This document shows positions 40,791 to 48,713 of a DNA stretch of 64,000 nt, one piece after another (the stretch's first letter is position 1; the number at the start of each line of letters is the position of its first letter). The translations under genes were made by a program, and so were the position numbers. The stretch comes from a virus. Where the stretch lies: positions 17,533 to 81,532 of IMG/VR virus record IMGVR_UViG_3300008448_000036, one strand, 5' to 3'. The notes under the pieces were generated by a model. It saw nothing but the letters and a program-made list of their open reading frames with translations. It did no database searches and was not told the DNA's origin.

Positions 40791-42029
40791 TTATACTCCC
40801 AATTTATCTATAGCATCTTGAATAATTTGATTATGATCAAAAGCTAATTTGGTTGATAAGGCTTTTTCTACTGAAACCCATCCCGCTTCTTCTGCGTCAT
40901 CTCTTCCCGCTACTTTTTGATTAATATCTTCCGGTAATAAAACTGCAAATGCAGTAGTTCTTGACCAAGATTCTTCGTTATCTCTAGGATCCCTATTATT
41001 TCCTTCGTATTTTCCAACTTGGATCATCGATCTATTTAAAGAAGGAATATATAAACCAGTTTCTTCTGTTAATTCTCTAAAAGCTGCTTGTCTAGCAGAC
41101 TCTCTATCATCTTTCCATTGTTTTCCTTTGGGCTGATTTGTGTCATGAAAACCACCAGGTAATGCATAAAATCCTGGATACGCTTTACTTGAGGTATTTC
41201 TTTTTATTAGTAATATCTTTAGAGTATCGTCAAATTTTTTAAATACAGCTATATCGACAGTTGGATTAGCACCTGGTCTCCAGAATGGCTGTTCATCACT
41301 TCCCCAATATTCTACAGGTTTAGATATTTGACCATATGATCTATTCATATACCTTCCAATTAATTCGTAGGAAGAAGGGACTAAAAATACTGCCTGTGAA
41401 GACTGTAAAATATGAATATTTGAACCTTTATCAACTACAGCATCGTATCCCATATCTCTTAAAATTTTATTCCATATAATAGTAGATCTTTTTGTATATT
41501 GACCAACTCTAGATTGATCTGTTTCTGCTATCGCTTGAGATACCCCCCAAATTTCTGATGCTTGATTGTCATATTTATAAAGATCTGCATTTTGTTTAAC
41601 ATCTTCTACAAACTCTTCAAAATTTTTTCCCACCTTCTTCTTTATACTCTTTTCATATACATCTTTTAAGAAGTTTATATCTTTTGAATAATTTGCATAA
41701 GACGATAAATTTAACACTCTATCTGTATTTAATCTTATTAGATTAACATATTTTCTATCATCTCCAAAAAAACGATCTCCAGATACCCAATCTTGCCATA
41801 AATCTTTTAAATTATAAGCATAAACGCCAATTGGAGTTGAAAATCTATTATTTGGGTTAACACCTATTTTTTCTAAATCTGTAAAACTGACAAAATAATT
41901 ATCATCATCAGAAAATCTTTCTAGCCTCTTTAAAATAGGGATATTTACATTCTCTGGCCTCTTTTTCTTTTCTGTAAGAAAATTTCTCCAATTAGAAAAT
42001 AAATCATAAACTTGTTTTTCTTTAGTCAT
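40791..42029 (-). CDS. Possible ADP-ribosyltransferase-like domain fused to Nudix hydrolase
   Basis: The C-terminal part (residues 255-405) is a Nudix hydrolase: YALPGGFHD, then ESARQAAFRELTEETGL, with Glu310, Arg318, Glu319, Glu322 and Glu323 in the Nudix box. NNRDPRDNEESWSRTTAF resembles ADP-ribose/NAD-type Nudix enzymes. Residues 42-225 (YFVSFTDLEKIGVNP, TPIGVYAYNL, LRDMGYDAVVDKGS, SSQAVFLVPSSYE) look like a phage domain resembling the ADP-ribosyltransferase fold, but I cannot confirm it. The start, MTKEKQVYDLFSNWRNFLTE, ends in LTE, a prohead-protease-like site. A packaged, injected effector like T4 Alt is possible. Confidence 0.7.
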   Translation of the reverse strand: MTKEKQVYDLFSNWRNFLTEKKKRPENVNIPILKRLERFSDDDNYFVSFTDLEKIGVNPNNRFSTPIGVYAYNLKDLWQDWVSGDRFFGDDRKYVNLIRLNTDRVLNLSSYANYSKDINFLKDVYEKSIKKKVGKNFEEFVEDVKQNADLYKYDNQASEIWGVSQAIAETDQSRVGQYTKRSTIIWNKILRDMGYDAVVDKGSNIHILQSSQAVFLVPSSYELIGRYMNRSYGQISKPVEYWGSDEQPFWRPGANPTVDIAVFKKFDDTLKILLIKRNTSSKAYPGFYALPGGFHDTNQPKGKQWKDDRESARQAAFRELTEETGLYIPSLNRSMIQVGKYEGNNRDPRDNEESWSRTTAFAVLLPEDINQKVAGRDDAEEAGWVSVEKALSTKLAFDHNQIIQDAIDKLGV

Positions 42030-42032
42030 TTT

Positions 42033-43304
42033 TTAACCTACAAATATTAAGTTTGGAATAAAAGTGTTAACTTTCTGAGCGTCTTCTGCTATCTTAGCGT
42101 TGTCTTCACCGAGTTTAGCATAAGTCATCTCCGCTAGTTGAGTTTTTAATTCTTCTCTTAAATCTTTTTGTTCCTCTTTACCTTCTGCAATTAATTTATC
42201 GCCATTTAAAGTTACGCTTTCTCCTGGAATTGGTATAGTACCAAATTTACTTCTAACTTGTCCTAGCATTTCTTTGGAGATAGCTAAGGCAAATCTACGG
42301 ATCCATTGTTTTCCAATCGAATTAATTTTATCATATGGTAAGTTTTCAAATGGTAAAGTATTCATATTATTGATTCCATCTACATTAGTAGTAGAATTAC
42401 TCTCTCCAGAATCCCAACCATTTTGCTCTATAGTAAATTCAAACCAAAAACGATTTGCACTGGATGCCTGTGGTACTGGAAATAATCTAAGGACGTTATT
42501 TCTTAGTTGATATGACCAGTCGCTAACTCTAGTTTTTATTGCATCTTTATAAGCCATGGCCTGTAATTTATTTTGCCACACTGGAATTATCTCAAATGTA
42601 CTGTCATCTGCATATTGTCCATAAGTTGAAAGATTTCCTACTACGTTTAATCCTCCGAAATATCCATAAAAATTCCAAGATGCTCCAGCTGTTTTATAAT
42701 ACACTTTTCGTATATTTATACTTTTTCCCTCAATATCCCATCCATATTCATCAGCAGAAGAACTTACTGCATTTATTAGATCATAGTCTTGCTGCCCAGG
42801 ATTTATATCAAAAGAAGCAGAATATATTGGCTGACCGCTGTTTAGTAATGCCTCTGTTGCTGTAAATAATCCAACATTTTTTGCATATCCTAAACTAAAT
42901 TTTGGTAATTTTAGGCTGATATTATCGGGTAAATCTGAACCAGTTAATTGACCATTGTTATCAAATGTACCCGTAGCTTGACCTATCAAAAATGGTAATG
43001 CATTTTTAGATTGATGTAAGTTTATTAAATAAGAGTATTCTAAACATGCTTCTTCATACGCAGCATGTACTTGTGTTTCCACTAACTCAATATCTAATAT
43101 GTCTCCACCTAGTTTTTTATATACATACGATACCTGTTCGGCAGATCCACTTTTATATAAACTAATCTGAGAAGAATTCCAATAATCAGAATTTACATAA
43201 ATGCCAAAAGGAAGTGTTTGTGAAGTTACATTTGAAATACTACCAGTAGATGGTAAAATTACTTTACTCATCATTGATACTGGTGTTAAAGTTGGTAATG
43301 ACAT
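42033..43304 (-). CDS. Neck/head-completion protein
   Basis: The 423-residue protein starts SMMSKVILPSTGSISNV and contains YVYKKLGGDILDIELVE, followed by EEACLEYSYLINLHQSKNAL, a helical segment conserved in connector-type proteins of marine T4-like phages. It lies after the capsid gene and its terminator and before the Nudix fusion. The Tyr/Asn-rich middle is probably beta-structured. A role in joining head and tail is likely; the exact T4 counterpart (gp13 or gp14) is not assigned. Confidence 0.6.
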   Translation of the reverse strand: MSLPTLTPVSMMSKVILPSTGSISNVTSQTLPFGIYVNSDYWNSSQISLYKSGSAEQVSYVYKKLGGDILDIELVETQVHAAYEEACLEYSYLINLHQSKNALPFLIGQATGTFDNNGQLTGSDLPDNISLKLPKFSLGYAKNVGLFTATEALLNSGQPIYSASFDINPGQQDYDLINAVSSSADEYGWDIEGKSINIRKVYYKTAGASWNFYGYFGGLNVVGNLSTYGQYADDSTFEIIPVWQNKLQAMAYKDAIKTRVSDWSYQLRNNVLRLFPVPQASSANRFWFEFTIEQNGWDSGESNSTTNVDGINNMNTLPFENLPYDKINSIGKQWIRRFALAISKEMLGQVRSKFGTIPIPGESVTLNGDKLIAEGKEEQKDLREELKTQLAEMTYAKLGEDNAKIAEDAQKVNTFIPNLIFVG

Positions 43305-43371
43305 ATTATTTCCTCAGATGCGTTAAATCCTTTCTTATTAAGTAGTTTTATTTAAACGAATAATCAAAAAA

Positions 43372-43401
43372 AACCCCGCTAATCTTTCGACTAGCGGGGT
43401 T
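43372..43401 (-). terminator. Rho-independent terminator after the capsid gene
   Basis: The AACCCCGCTA/TAGCGGGGTT stem (43372-43381 with 43391-43401, one bulged base) has a 9-nt loop and a long T-run in the minus direction. It is GC-rich, as suits an abundant transcript, and lies 21 nt after the capsid stop. Confidence 0.92.
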
Positions 43402-43421
43402 CCAATTAACTTATAGGTTAA

Positions 43422-45221
43422 TTAGCCTTGTAGATCTTGTACAACAACTAGGCCGTACATGTCTGGACGAACCATTGCTTTACCATAACGAGTCATAACA
43501 GCTTTGCGTGGTGCAAAAGTGTTTGGATCGAAGATGGTTGGGGTGCTTTGTAGTGGTACATATGGAGCATAAACATAACCACTTTCTAGGAAGCTTCCAC
43601 CTTTACGTCCTACTAAGATTACGTTACGTAGGAAGTATGGATGAACAATGATATCCCATTTCTTGTTTAGATCACCTACTTTAACAGCACCTACTGAACC
43701 TTTTTCATCAGTTGCAGTTACTGAAGCGCGGAATCCAGAAGTAAATTCTAGGATGTTTGCAACTTCTGGTCCGCAGACTAAGAAGTTAGCACCACCACGT
43801 AGAGTTTTACGGTGGATAGCTGCTGATACGTCGTTGATTGTTTCAACTAGGGTTTCATACCACATTGAAACGTTACCGGTGAAGTCTGGTGGTCCTGCAT
43901 ATGAATTAGCAGTACCAACTTCGGCACCAGAAGAACGATCTAAGAATTTACCTGGACGGCGTGACCAGTATTTGACACCGGCAGTTTGTCCCTTAACTAG
44001 ATCGTTTAGAATTTCTTGATCAATTTCTAGACCAATTTGTTCTGATAACATAGAAGTTAATTCAACTTCAGCATCTAGGTTGTGGTAAGCATTTAGATCT
44101 TGACCTAATTCTGGAGTCCATGCAGCCTTTAGCTTACGAGTACGAGCTGTAATGCTGAATGAATCTACTTTTAGCTCTACTTCTGGGATTGCTGAAGAGC
44201 CTTCAAATGTCCATGGAGATGTACCAGCTAATGCACCTAGAGCACTTGCTCCTACGTTAGCTAGATTATCTTTAATTGGGAAGGTTACAACAGCTTGTGA
44301 AGCACCAGAGAATAGGTTTGCTTTTGTTGGAGAGGTAGAGGTAGTAGCTACTACGAATGATACTGTACCAGCTGCCTTGTTTACTGTTGTTAGACGGCGA
44401 ATTACTTTTGCACTTCCACCTAGAGCACCACCACCTGTGTAATCTCCAGCTGAATCAACTGCAGATGAACCAGTTACCAATGATGCAGCAAATACGTCTT
44501 GTTCTGCAATCAAAGCAGCGGCTCCACCGCTAAATCCTAGATCAGAAAGATTAAATGTTACAACAGATGCTGAAACATATGGAGTTGCATCTCCACCAGC
44601 TAATAGATCTGCATCATAACGAATTGCAGATAATTGAGCGGCAGTTGCATTTGCTCCCTTGCTTTCTAGATTGAATGGAGTTGCTACTGTTACGCTAGCA
44701 GTTGCAACTGATTTTGACCAACGTGATGTGTTGTAACCGTTAGCTAAGTTGTAGAAACCTTTTTCAGCATAATCTACACCATCTACACGTACACCACCAG
44801 TGATTTCAACACCTAGACGATCACCGAAGAAAGAGCTAGATGCTGGGAATACAACGTCACCTGTGCTACCTACGTTAGTTCCTCTACGGAAGTCCATAAA
44901 GAATACTAGACCTGATGGTAAGCTCATTGGTTGTACTGAAACTAGATCATTTGCGATCAAGCCAGCAAATACACGACGGACGATTGGGAACGCAACAGCG
45001 GCAAAGCCTTGTACGTCACCTGCAGCCATTGTGGTTGCTTCTTTTAGTAATTCAGCAGCTTGGTTTTCTAACAAGCGTGCCATTGTGCTCTTTTGACGAG
45101 CAGATGATAGTCCTTCTAATAGACCACTTTTTTCCCATTTAGAAACTAGAGTTTCAGTTTCTTTTAGTAGGTTTCTTTCTACCATACCTTCTGTTAATTT
45201 TTCTAATACATTATTACCCAT
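43422..45221 (-). CDS. Major capsid protein (gp23-like)
   Basis: The 599-residue capsid subunit has a helical N-terminal propeptide (LVSKWEKSGLLEGLSSARQK), then GDVQGFAAVAFPIVRRVFAG and LVSVQPMSLPSGLVFFMDFR, the gp23 landmark. LLKE|ATTMA at residue 61 fits the gp21-type cleavage consensus and the position of cleavage in T4 gp23 (after residue 65). The C-terminal RKAVMTRYGKAMVRPDMYG is also typical. The gene follows the core protein by 22 nt and ends before a strong terminator. Confidence 0.95.
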   Translation of the reverse strand: MGNNVLEKLTEGMVERNLLKETETLVSKWEKSGLLEGLSSARQKSTMARLLENQAAELLKEATTMAAGDVQGFAAVAFPIVRRVFAGLIANDLVSVQPMSLPSGLVFFMDFRRGTNVGSTGDVVFPASSSFFGDRLGVEITGGVRVDGVDYAEKGFYNLANGYNTSRWSKSVATASVTVATPFNLESKGANATAAQLSAIRYDADLLAGGDATPYVSASVVTFNLSDLGFSGGAAALIAEQDVFAASLVTGSSAVDSAGDYTGGGALGGSAKVIRRLTTVNKAAGTVSFVVATTSTSPTKANLFSGASQAVVTFPIKDNLANVGASALGALAGTSPWTFEGSSAIPEVELKVDSFSITARTRKLKAAWTPELGQDLNAYHNLDAEVELTSMLSEQIGLEIDQEILNDLVKGQTAGVKYWSRRPGKFLDRSSGAEVGTANSYAGPPDFTGNVSMWYETLVETINDVSAAIHRKTLRGGANFLVCGPEVANILEFTSGFRASVTATDEKGSVGAVKVGDLNKKWDIIVHPYFLRNVILVGRKGGSFLESGYVYAPYVPLQSTPTIFDPNTFAPRKAVMTRYGKAMVRPDMYGLVVVQDLQG

Positions 45222-45243
45222 TTGAGTCTCCTGTGAATGATAT

Positions 45244-46617
45244 TTATCTAATACCAGCTAACGCTTTCATGCGATCTGCCATTAAAGAATCTAAACTCGC
45301 TGGTTGTTTAGATCTTGTTAAGAAAGGCGTTGATCCACGATTGATTGCTTCGCTTAGTGATTTTGGTGTTTTTTCTTTAACACTCTGCACTGTGCTTTGA
45401 AGAGTTTCGTAGATTGTTTTTGCCTCTATAACACTTTCAGCCTTAGTAATGTTTTCGACAATTTGAGATTTTTGTCGCTCATTCAAGGAGACATTACTTA
45501 GAACTTTATTCGTGTACAACAATTTAGCATTTGAAATATTGATCTTATCTAATTGATCCTTTAAACTATTAACTGCTTCTAATAATTTTTCGTTTGTAGA
45601 GTTTAATGAATCAGTTTTTTCTTTTTCTTTAAGAAGCTTTTTATCCATAATTTTTAAAGATTCTTCTAAGTCGGAAAGATTCTTTTTAGCATATTCCCTT
45701 CTAGAAACTTCTTTATCGCCTCTAGCTTTTGCATAAGCTACTTTTTTGGATTCTCTTTCTTCTCTTTTATTTGTTCCCATATATCCATCTGGAACATTTT
45801 CCATGTCAACCATTAAAGACTCTTCTAGTTCTAGAAGCTCTTCTTCTGTTAACTCTACTTCTTCGTTTACATCGGAAGCAACAGGTGCAGATTCTGCTGG
45901 TGATTTTTCACCTTTCTCTTTTGCAATTTTTTCAGCTTCTGCTTTTGCAGCTGCTCTTGCTTTATCACTCTGTTGTTGAATTCTTGCTGCCTCTTCTCTT
46001 TTTTTAGATGCTTGCATTGATAAATCATCTGCTGCTTTATTAGATGTTTCAACATCTTCATCTAATTCAAGTTCAAGTTCTAACTCTTCCTCTTCTGCTT
46101 GAGATCTATGATAAGAAGTACCAGGATTATCATAACTTTCTTTAAATTTAATTCTTAAAGCCTCAGCCATTGGTTGTGGTTCTGCTGCTGGTGCTGGTGC
46201 AGTAACCGCAGGAGGAGAGGAAAGCATTGTTACTTGTGAAGTCGATGGTTGTGCTTTTAGCTGATCAAAATTAATTGTTATTAATTCGTCATCATCTCCA
46301 TCTAAATTAAAAAAGGCTGTTTTAACATTTTTAAATGGATCTTTTTTATCCATACCAATACCTGTTCCTGTTGCCATCGGAGTAACTGGTGCAGGAGGAG
46401 TTACTGTTGGACCTGTTGGATCCGCAGCATTAGCAGACGCAGTTTCTTGATCAACTTCTGCTGGTGGAGGGGTTTCTTCCTCTTGTTCTAGCAATTTTTC
46501 AACTTTTTCTTTAAATTCTTTCGAGTACTTCTCAATTAGTGAAGCTTCAGCACTTTTCATTGCTGTTTCTCGGAGAGCAGCTGCATCTATAATTGCTTGT
46601 TCTAACATTGTTGACAT
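45244..46617 (-). CDS. Prohead core/scaffold protein (gp22-like)
   Basis: The 457-residue protein is acidic and helical: a start helix (MLEQAIIDAAALRETAMKSA), a Pro/Thr/Ala linker, an Asp/Glu-rich stretch (EEEELELELELDEDVETS) and a long coiled coil (DKKLLKEKEKTDSLNSTNEK and on), ending LDSLMADRMKALAGIR. This is the build of T4-like scaffold proteins, which are later degraded by the prohead protease. It directly precedes the major capsid gene. Promoter-like AT-rich DNA lies upstream. Confidence 0.8.
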   Translation of the reverse strand: MSTMLEQAIIDAAALRETAMKSAEASLIEKYSKEFKEKVEKLLEQEEETPPPAEVDQETASANAADPTGPTVTPPAPVTPMATGTGIGMDKKDPFKNVKTAFFNLDGDDDELITINFDQLKAQPSTSQVTMLSSPPAVTAPAPAAEPQPMAEALRIKFKESYDNPGTSYHRSQAEEEELELELELDEDVETSNKAADDLSMQASKKREEAARIQQQSDKARAAAKAEAEKIAKEKGEKSPAESAPVASDVNEEVELTEEELLELEESLMVDMENVPDGYMGTNKREERESKKVAYAKARGDKEVSRREYAKKNLSDLEESLKIMDKKLLKEKEKTDSLNSTNEKLLEAVNSLKDQLDKINISNAKLLYTNKVLSNVSLNERQKSQIVENITKAESVIEAKTIYETLQSTVQSVKEKTPKSLSEAINRGSTPFLTRSKQPASLDSLMADRMKALAGIR

Positions 46618-46719
46618 TAACTATTCTCCCAATACAGGAATACTTTATACTTTTTAATTAATTAGTGTAATACAGAACGAAATGACAAAATATTATAATT
46701 TAAATATTATTTAAATCAT
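46618..46719 (-). promoter_or_regulatory. AT-rich intergenic region, likely promoter
   Basis: The 102 bases hold no gene. The coding strand contains ATAATATTTAAATTATAATATT, given here as two overlapping palindromic halves around 46670-46700, with TATAAT-like boxes, then GGGAG before the scaffold ATG. No terminator hairpin is visible. It is the widest gap in the capsid block, so a promoter for scaffold and capsid genes is likely. Confidence 0.35.
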
Positions 46720-46995
46720 TTATCGGCTTTTTTTCTTCTTAGAATCCGATTCAATCTCTGAATTTAACTCTAAATTATAATTTTTTGCATTTCTTTTATA
46801 TTTACTTCTTTTTAGTCGTTCTTTTACACTTTTTTTAACAAATCTTCTTGTATATGAACATTCTTCATAAAGATATTGTACTAAAGATTCCTTGCTACAC
46901 TCCTTAAGAAACTTTTTAATTAATATATCCGTAGATTCCTGAGAAGGGCTTACACCTTGAGGTAATCTTACCTCTAATAATACTGCTCTAGACAT
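46720..46995 (-). CDS. Small basic protein resembling ribosomal protein bS21
   Basis: The 91-residue basic protein contains ESTDILIKKFLKECSKESLV, then RRFVKKSVKERLKRSKYKRN, which fits the bS21 pattern (an LxxFKxxxxKxG-type helix followed by a basic helix with RxxxK repeats). It carries a longer C-terminal tail (LELNSEIESDSKKKKSR) and an N-terminal strand. Phage-encoded bS21 homologues are known from aquatic phages and may redirect host ribosomes. The match is based on pattern only. It sits between the scaffold gene and the gene at 46999. Confidence 0.55.
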   Translation of the reverse strand: MSRAVLLEVRLPQGVSPSQESTDILIKKFLKECSKESLVQYLYEECSYTRRFVKKSVKERLKRSKYKRNAKNYNLELNSEIESDSKKKKSR

Positions 46996-46998
46996 TTT

Positions 46999-47409
46999 TT
47001 ACCTATTTCTCTTTCCCTCGAGTAATTCGAGTTGTTGATTCCATGAGTTTATCATGTTTTTGTCAAATAATTTATCAACATTTACACCTTCTTGTCCTTT
47101 TGCTTCCACCGAATCTATATCCTCCGTCCCAGCAAAAGGATCAAATCCTGAAAATGATGCTGCTTTTTTAACTTCCTGTATTGCTTGCTTTTTTTCCTCT
47201 ACAGATTCTTTTTGTAGAGATTTAATAACAGATTTTGTTTCTGGCATTGGTCTTTTTTGTATAGAATTTTGTGTCTGTTGAGAACTTTCATTCAAATTAT
47301 GCTCTTTTAACATACGTATTAAGCCTTCTTGAAGCATTATTTCATGCAAACACTCTTTAATTAGTGGCTTAATTATTGATTTCATTTGCTTTTTTTCTTC
47401 TTTATTCAT
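46999..47409 (-). CDS. Hypothetical virion-assembly-type protein
   Basis: The 136-residue charged protein starts MNKEEKKQMKSIIKPLIKEC, an amphipathic helix like those on other candidate packaged proteins, followed by a disordered Gln/Ser/Lys stretch and SGFDPFAGTED, then WNQQLELLEGKRNR. IKE and LQE sites fit the prohead-protease consensus. It precedes the bS21-like gene by 3 nt. Function unknown. Confidence 0.55.
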   Translation of the reverse strand: MNKEEKKQMKSIIKPLIKECLHEIMLQEGLIRMLKEHNLNESSQQTQNSIQKRPMPETKSVIKSLQKESVEEKKQAIQEVKKAASFSGFDPFAGTEDIDSVEAKGQEGVNVDKLFDKNMINSWNQQLELLEGKRNR

Positions 47410-47435
47410 TTTAACCTCTATTTTTTTATAATTAG

Positions 47436-47885
47436 CTATCTTCCTAAATAAAATCCTGTTATCATAACAGATATAATAAAACTTGTTGCAGATATCGATG
47501 AAAGACCATCACGAATAAGTGGGTTATCACCGGGCAAAAGATAAGGATTAGCAGATAATGTTGGAATCCACCAACTACCTACAGTTCCATTTCCTGGGCT
47601 TAACCAAGTTACGGCACTGGTATCGACATGGATTGTATTATTTGTAGAAGATCCCCTCATGCGAAAATTTCTATTACTCCCTGACCATCCAACTTGTGAT
47701 ACAAGTCTATATCTTACATCTGTAATAACAAATCTTCCAAAGTGAAGAGAAGTTCTTATTGATGATACAGTATATTCTGTTTGTGAAGCTGGTGCGTTAA
47801 TATTACCAACCAAGGTAACTAATTCAGAATTTCTAGTAGAGCCAGAAGCGGTTGGTTGAAAATTTAATAATGTTCTATATGACAT
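47436..47885 (-). CDS. Hypothetical beta-rich protein near tail fibre
   Basis: The 149-residue protein (start at 47885, MSYRTLLNFQPTASGSTRNS) is a likely beta sandwich with LHFGRFVITDVRYRLVSQVG and a hydrophobic end (ISVMITGFYLGR). It is one of three small beta-rich proteins following the tail fibre gene, suggesting attachment or decoration roles. GGAT lies upstream. Confidence 0.55.
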   Translation of the reverse strand: MSYRTLLNFQPTASGSTRNSELVTLVGNINAPASQTEYTVSSIRTSLHFGRFVITDVRYRLVSQVGWSGSNRNFRMRGSSTNNTIHVDTSAVTWLSPGNGTVGSWWIPTLSANPYLLPGDNPLIRDGLSSISATSFIISVMITGFYLGR

Positions 47886-47889
47886 ATTT

Positions 47890-48321
47890 TTAATCCGCGT
47901 AAGATTCATATCCAACTAAACACAAAGTACCCGTTAGCTGACCACTAAATGGATTAGAATTAAATCTAAAATAGACATTTTGTGCCGACGAAGAGATCGC
48001 TAAATCATTTGAATTTGCATTAACGAAATTCTGAATTGTAACACAATTTGTTGCTCTAGAAACAACGTCTATAGCGCCGCTTGTTATATAATCACTGTAA
48101 CTAATTGCAGAATTATATCCAAGATTATAAGTTACAGAAGAACCAAAGCTACCAGCATAAGTATCATAATGTATGATTAATGTTAATGGTATAAATCGAT
48201 TTGTACTTTTTGAAACATTAAATGGAACTAGGGGATAAATAGACCCAACAGAACTACTAAAAGTAGTTTTATATACTTTTATAGTGTCGAGCGTTTCAAA
48301 CTGATTTACAGAATAGGTCAT
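47890..48321 (-). CDS. Hypothetical beta-rich protein near tail fibre
   Basis: A 143-residue protein (MTYSVNQFETLDTIKVYKTT) rich in Ser, Tyr and Asn, with alternating strands (FIPLTLIIHYDTYAGSFGSS, VYFRFNSNPFSGQLTGTLCL). It overlaps the next gene by 4 nt. Possible relation to 47436 and 48318, but divergence is high. Function unknown. Confidence 0.55.
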   Translation of the reverse strand: MTYSVNQFETLDTIKVYKTTFSSSVGSIYPLVPFNVSKSTNRFIPLTLIIHYDTYAGSFGSSVTYNLGYNSAISYSDYITSGAIDVVSRATNCVTIQNFVNANSNDLAISSSAQNVYFRFNSNPFSGQLTGTLCLVGYESYAD

Positions 48322-48713
48322 ACTAATACCCCAGTTATATAAACTCTTATTGTAACAGTACCAGATCCAGCAGAAAAAATTAATCTACCGATCATACTTT
48401 CTCCCCTTCCAAAAGATGTTCTAGAAATAGCTGATGCTGCTATGATTCTATTGGCCCAAACTGTTGCTGCGCCTACAGATACAGCAGCAGACCAATCAAC
48501 ATAGGCGCTACCAACTTTTCCAAAAGACAATGTTACTGTTGCTGGATTTGCTATAACATATGTTGCTATGCTATATGGAACAAATCTTCTATTTGGATAA
48601 TTATTTGTAAATATTGTATTGTTAGTTGTAGCAGTATTTGAAAATTCTGATGCGTATGTTATAATCTCTTCAGATAACTGTCTAGAACTACCATGATGTG
48701 TAAAAGGAATCAT
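48318..48713 (-). CDS. Hypothetical beta-rich protein near tail fibre
   Basis: A 131-residue protein (MIPFTHHGSSRQLSEEIITY) with strands such as RRFVPYSIATYVIANPATVT and a valine-rich end (TIRVYITGVLV). It overlaps the tail fibre stop by 4 nt and is cotranslated with it. Possible fibre tip or adaptor protein. Confidence 0.55.
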   Translation of the reverse strand: MIPFTHHGSSRQLSEEIITYASEFSNTATTNNTIFTNNYPNRRFVPYSIATYVIANPATVTLSFGKVGSAYVDWSAAVSVGAATVWANRIIAASAISRTSFGRGESMIGRLIFSAGSGTVTIRVYITGVLV

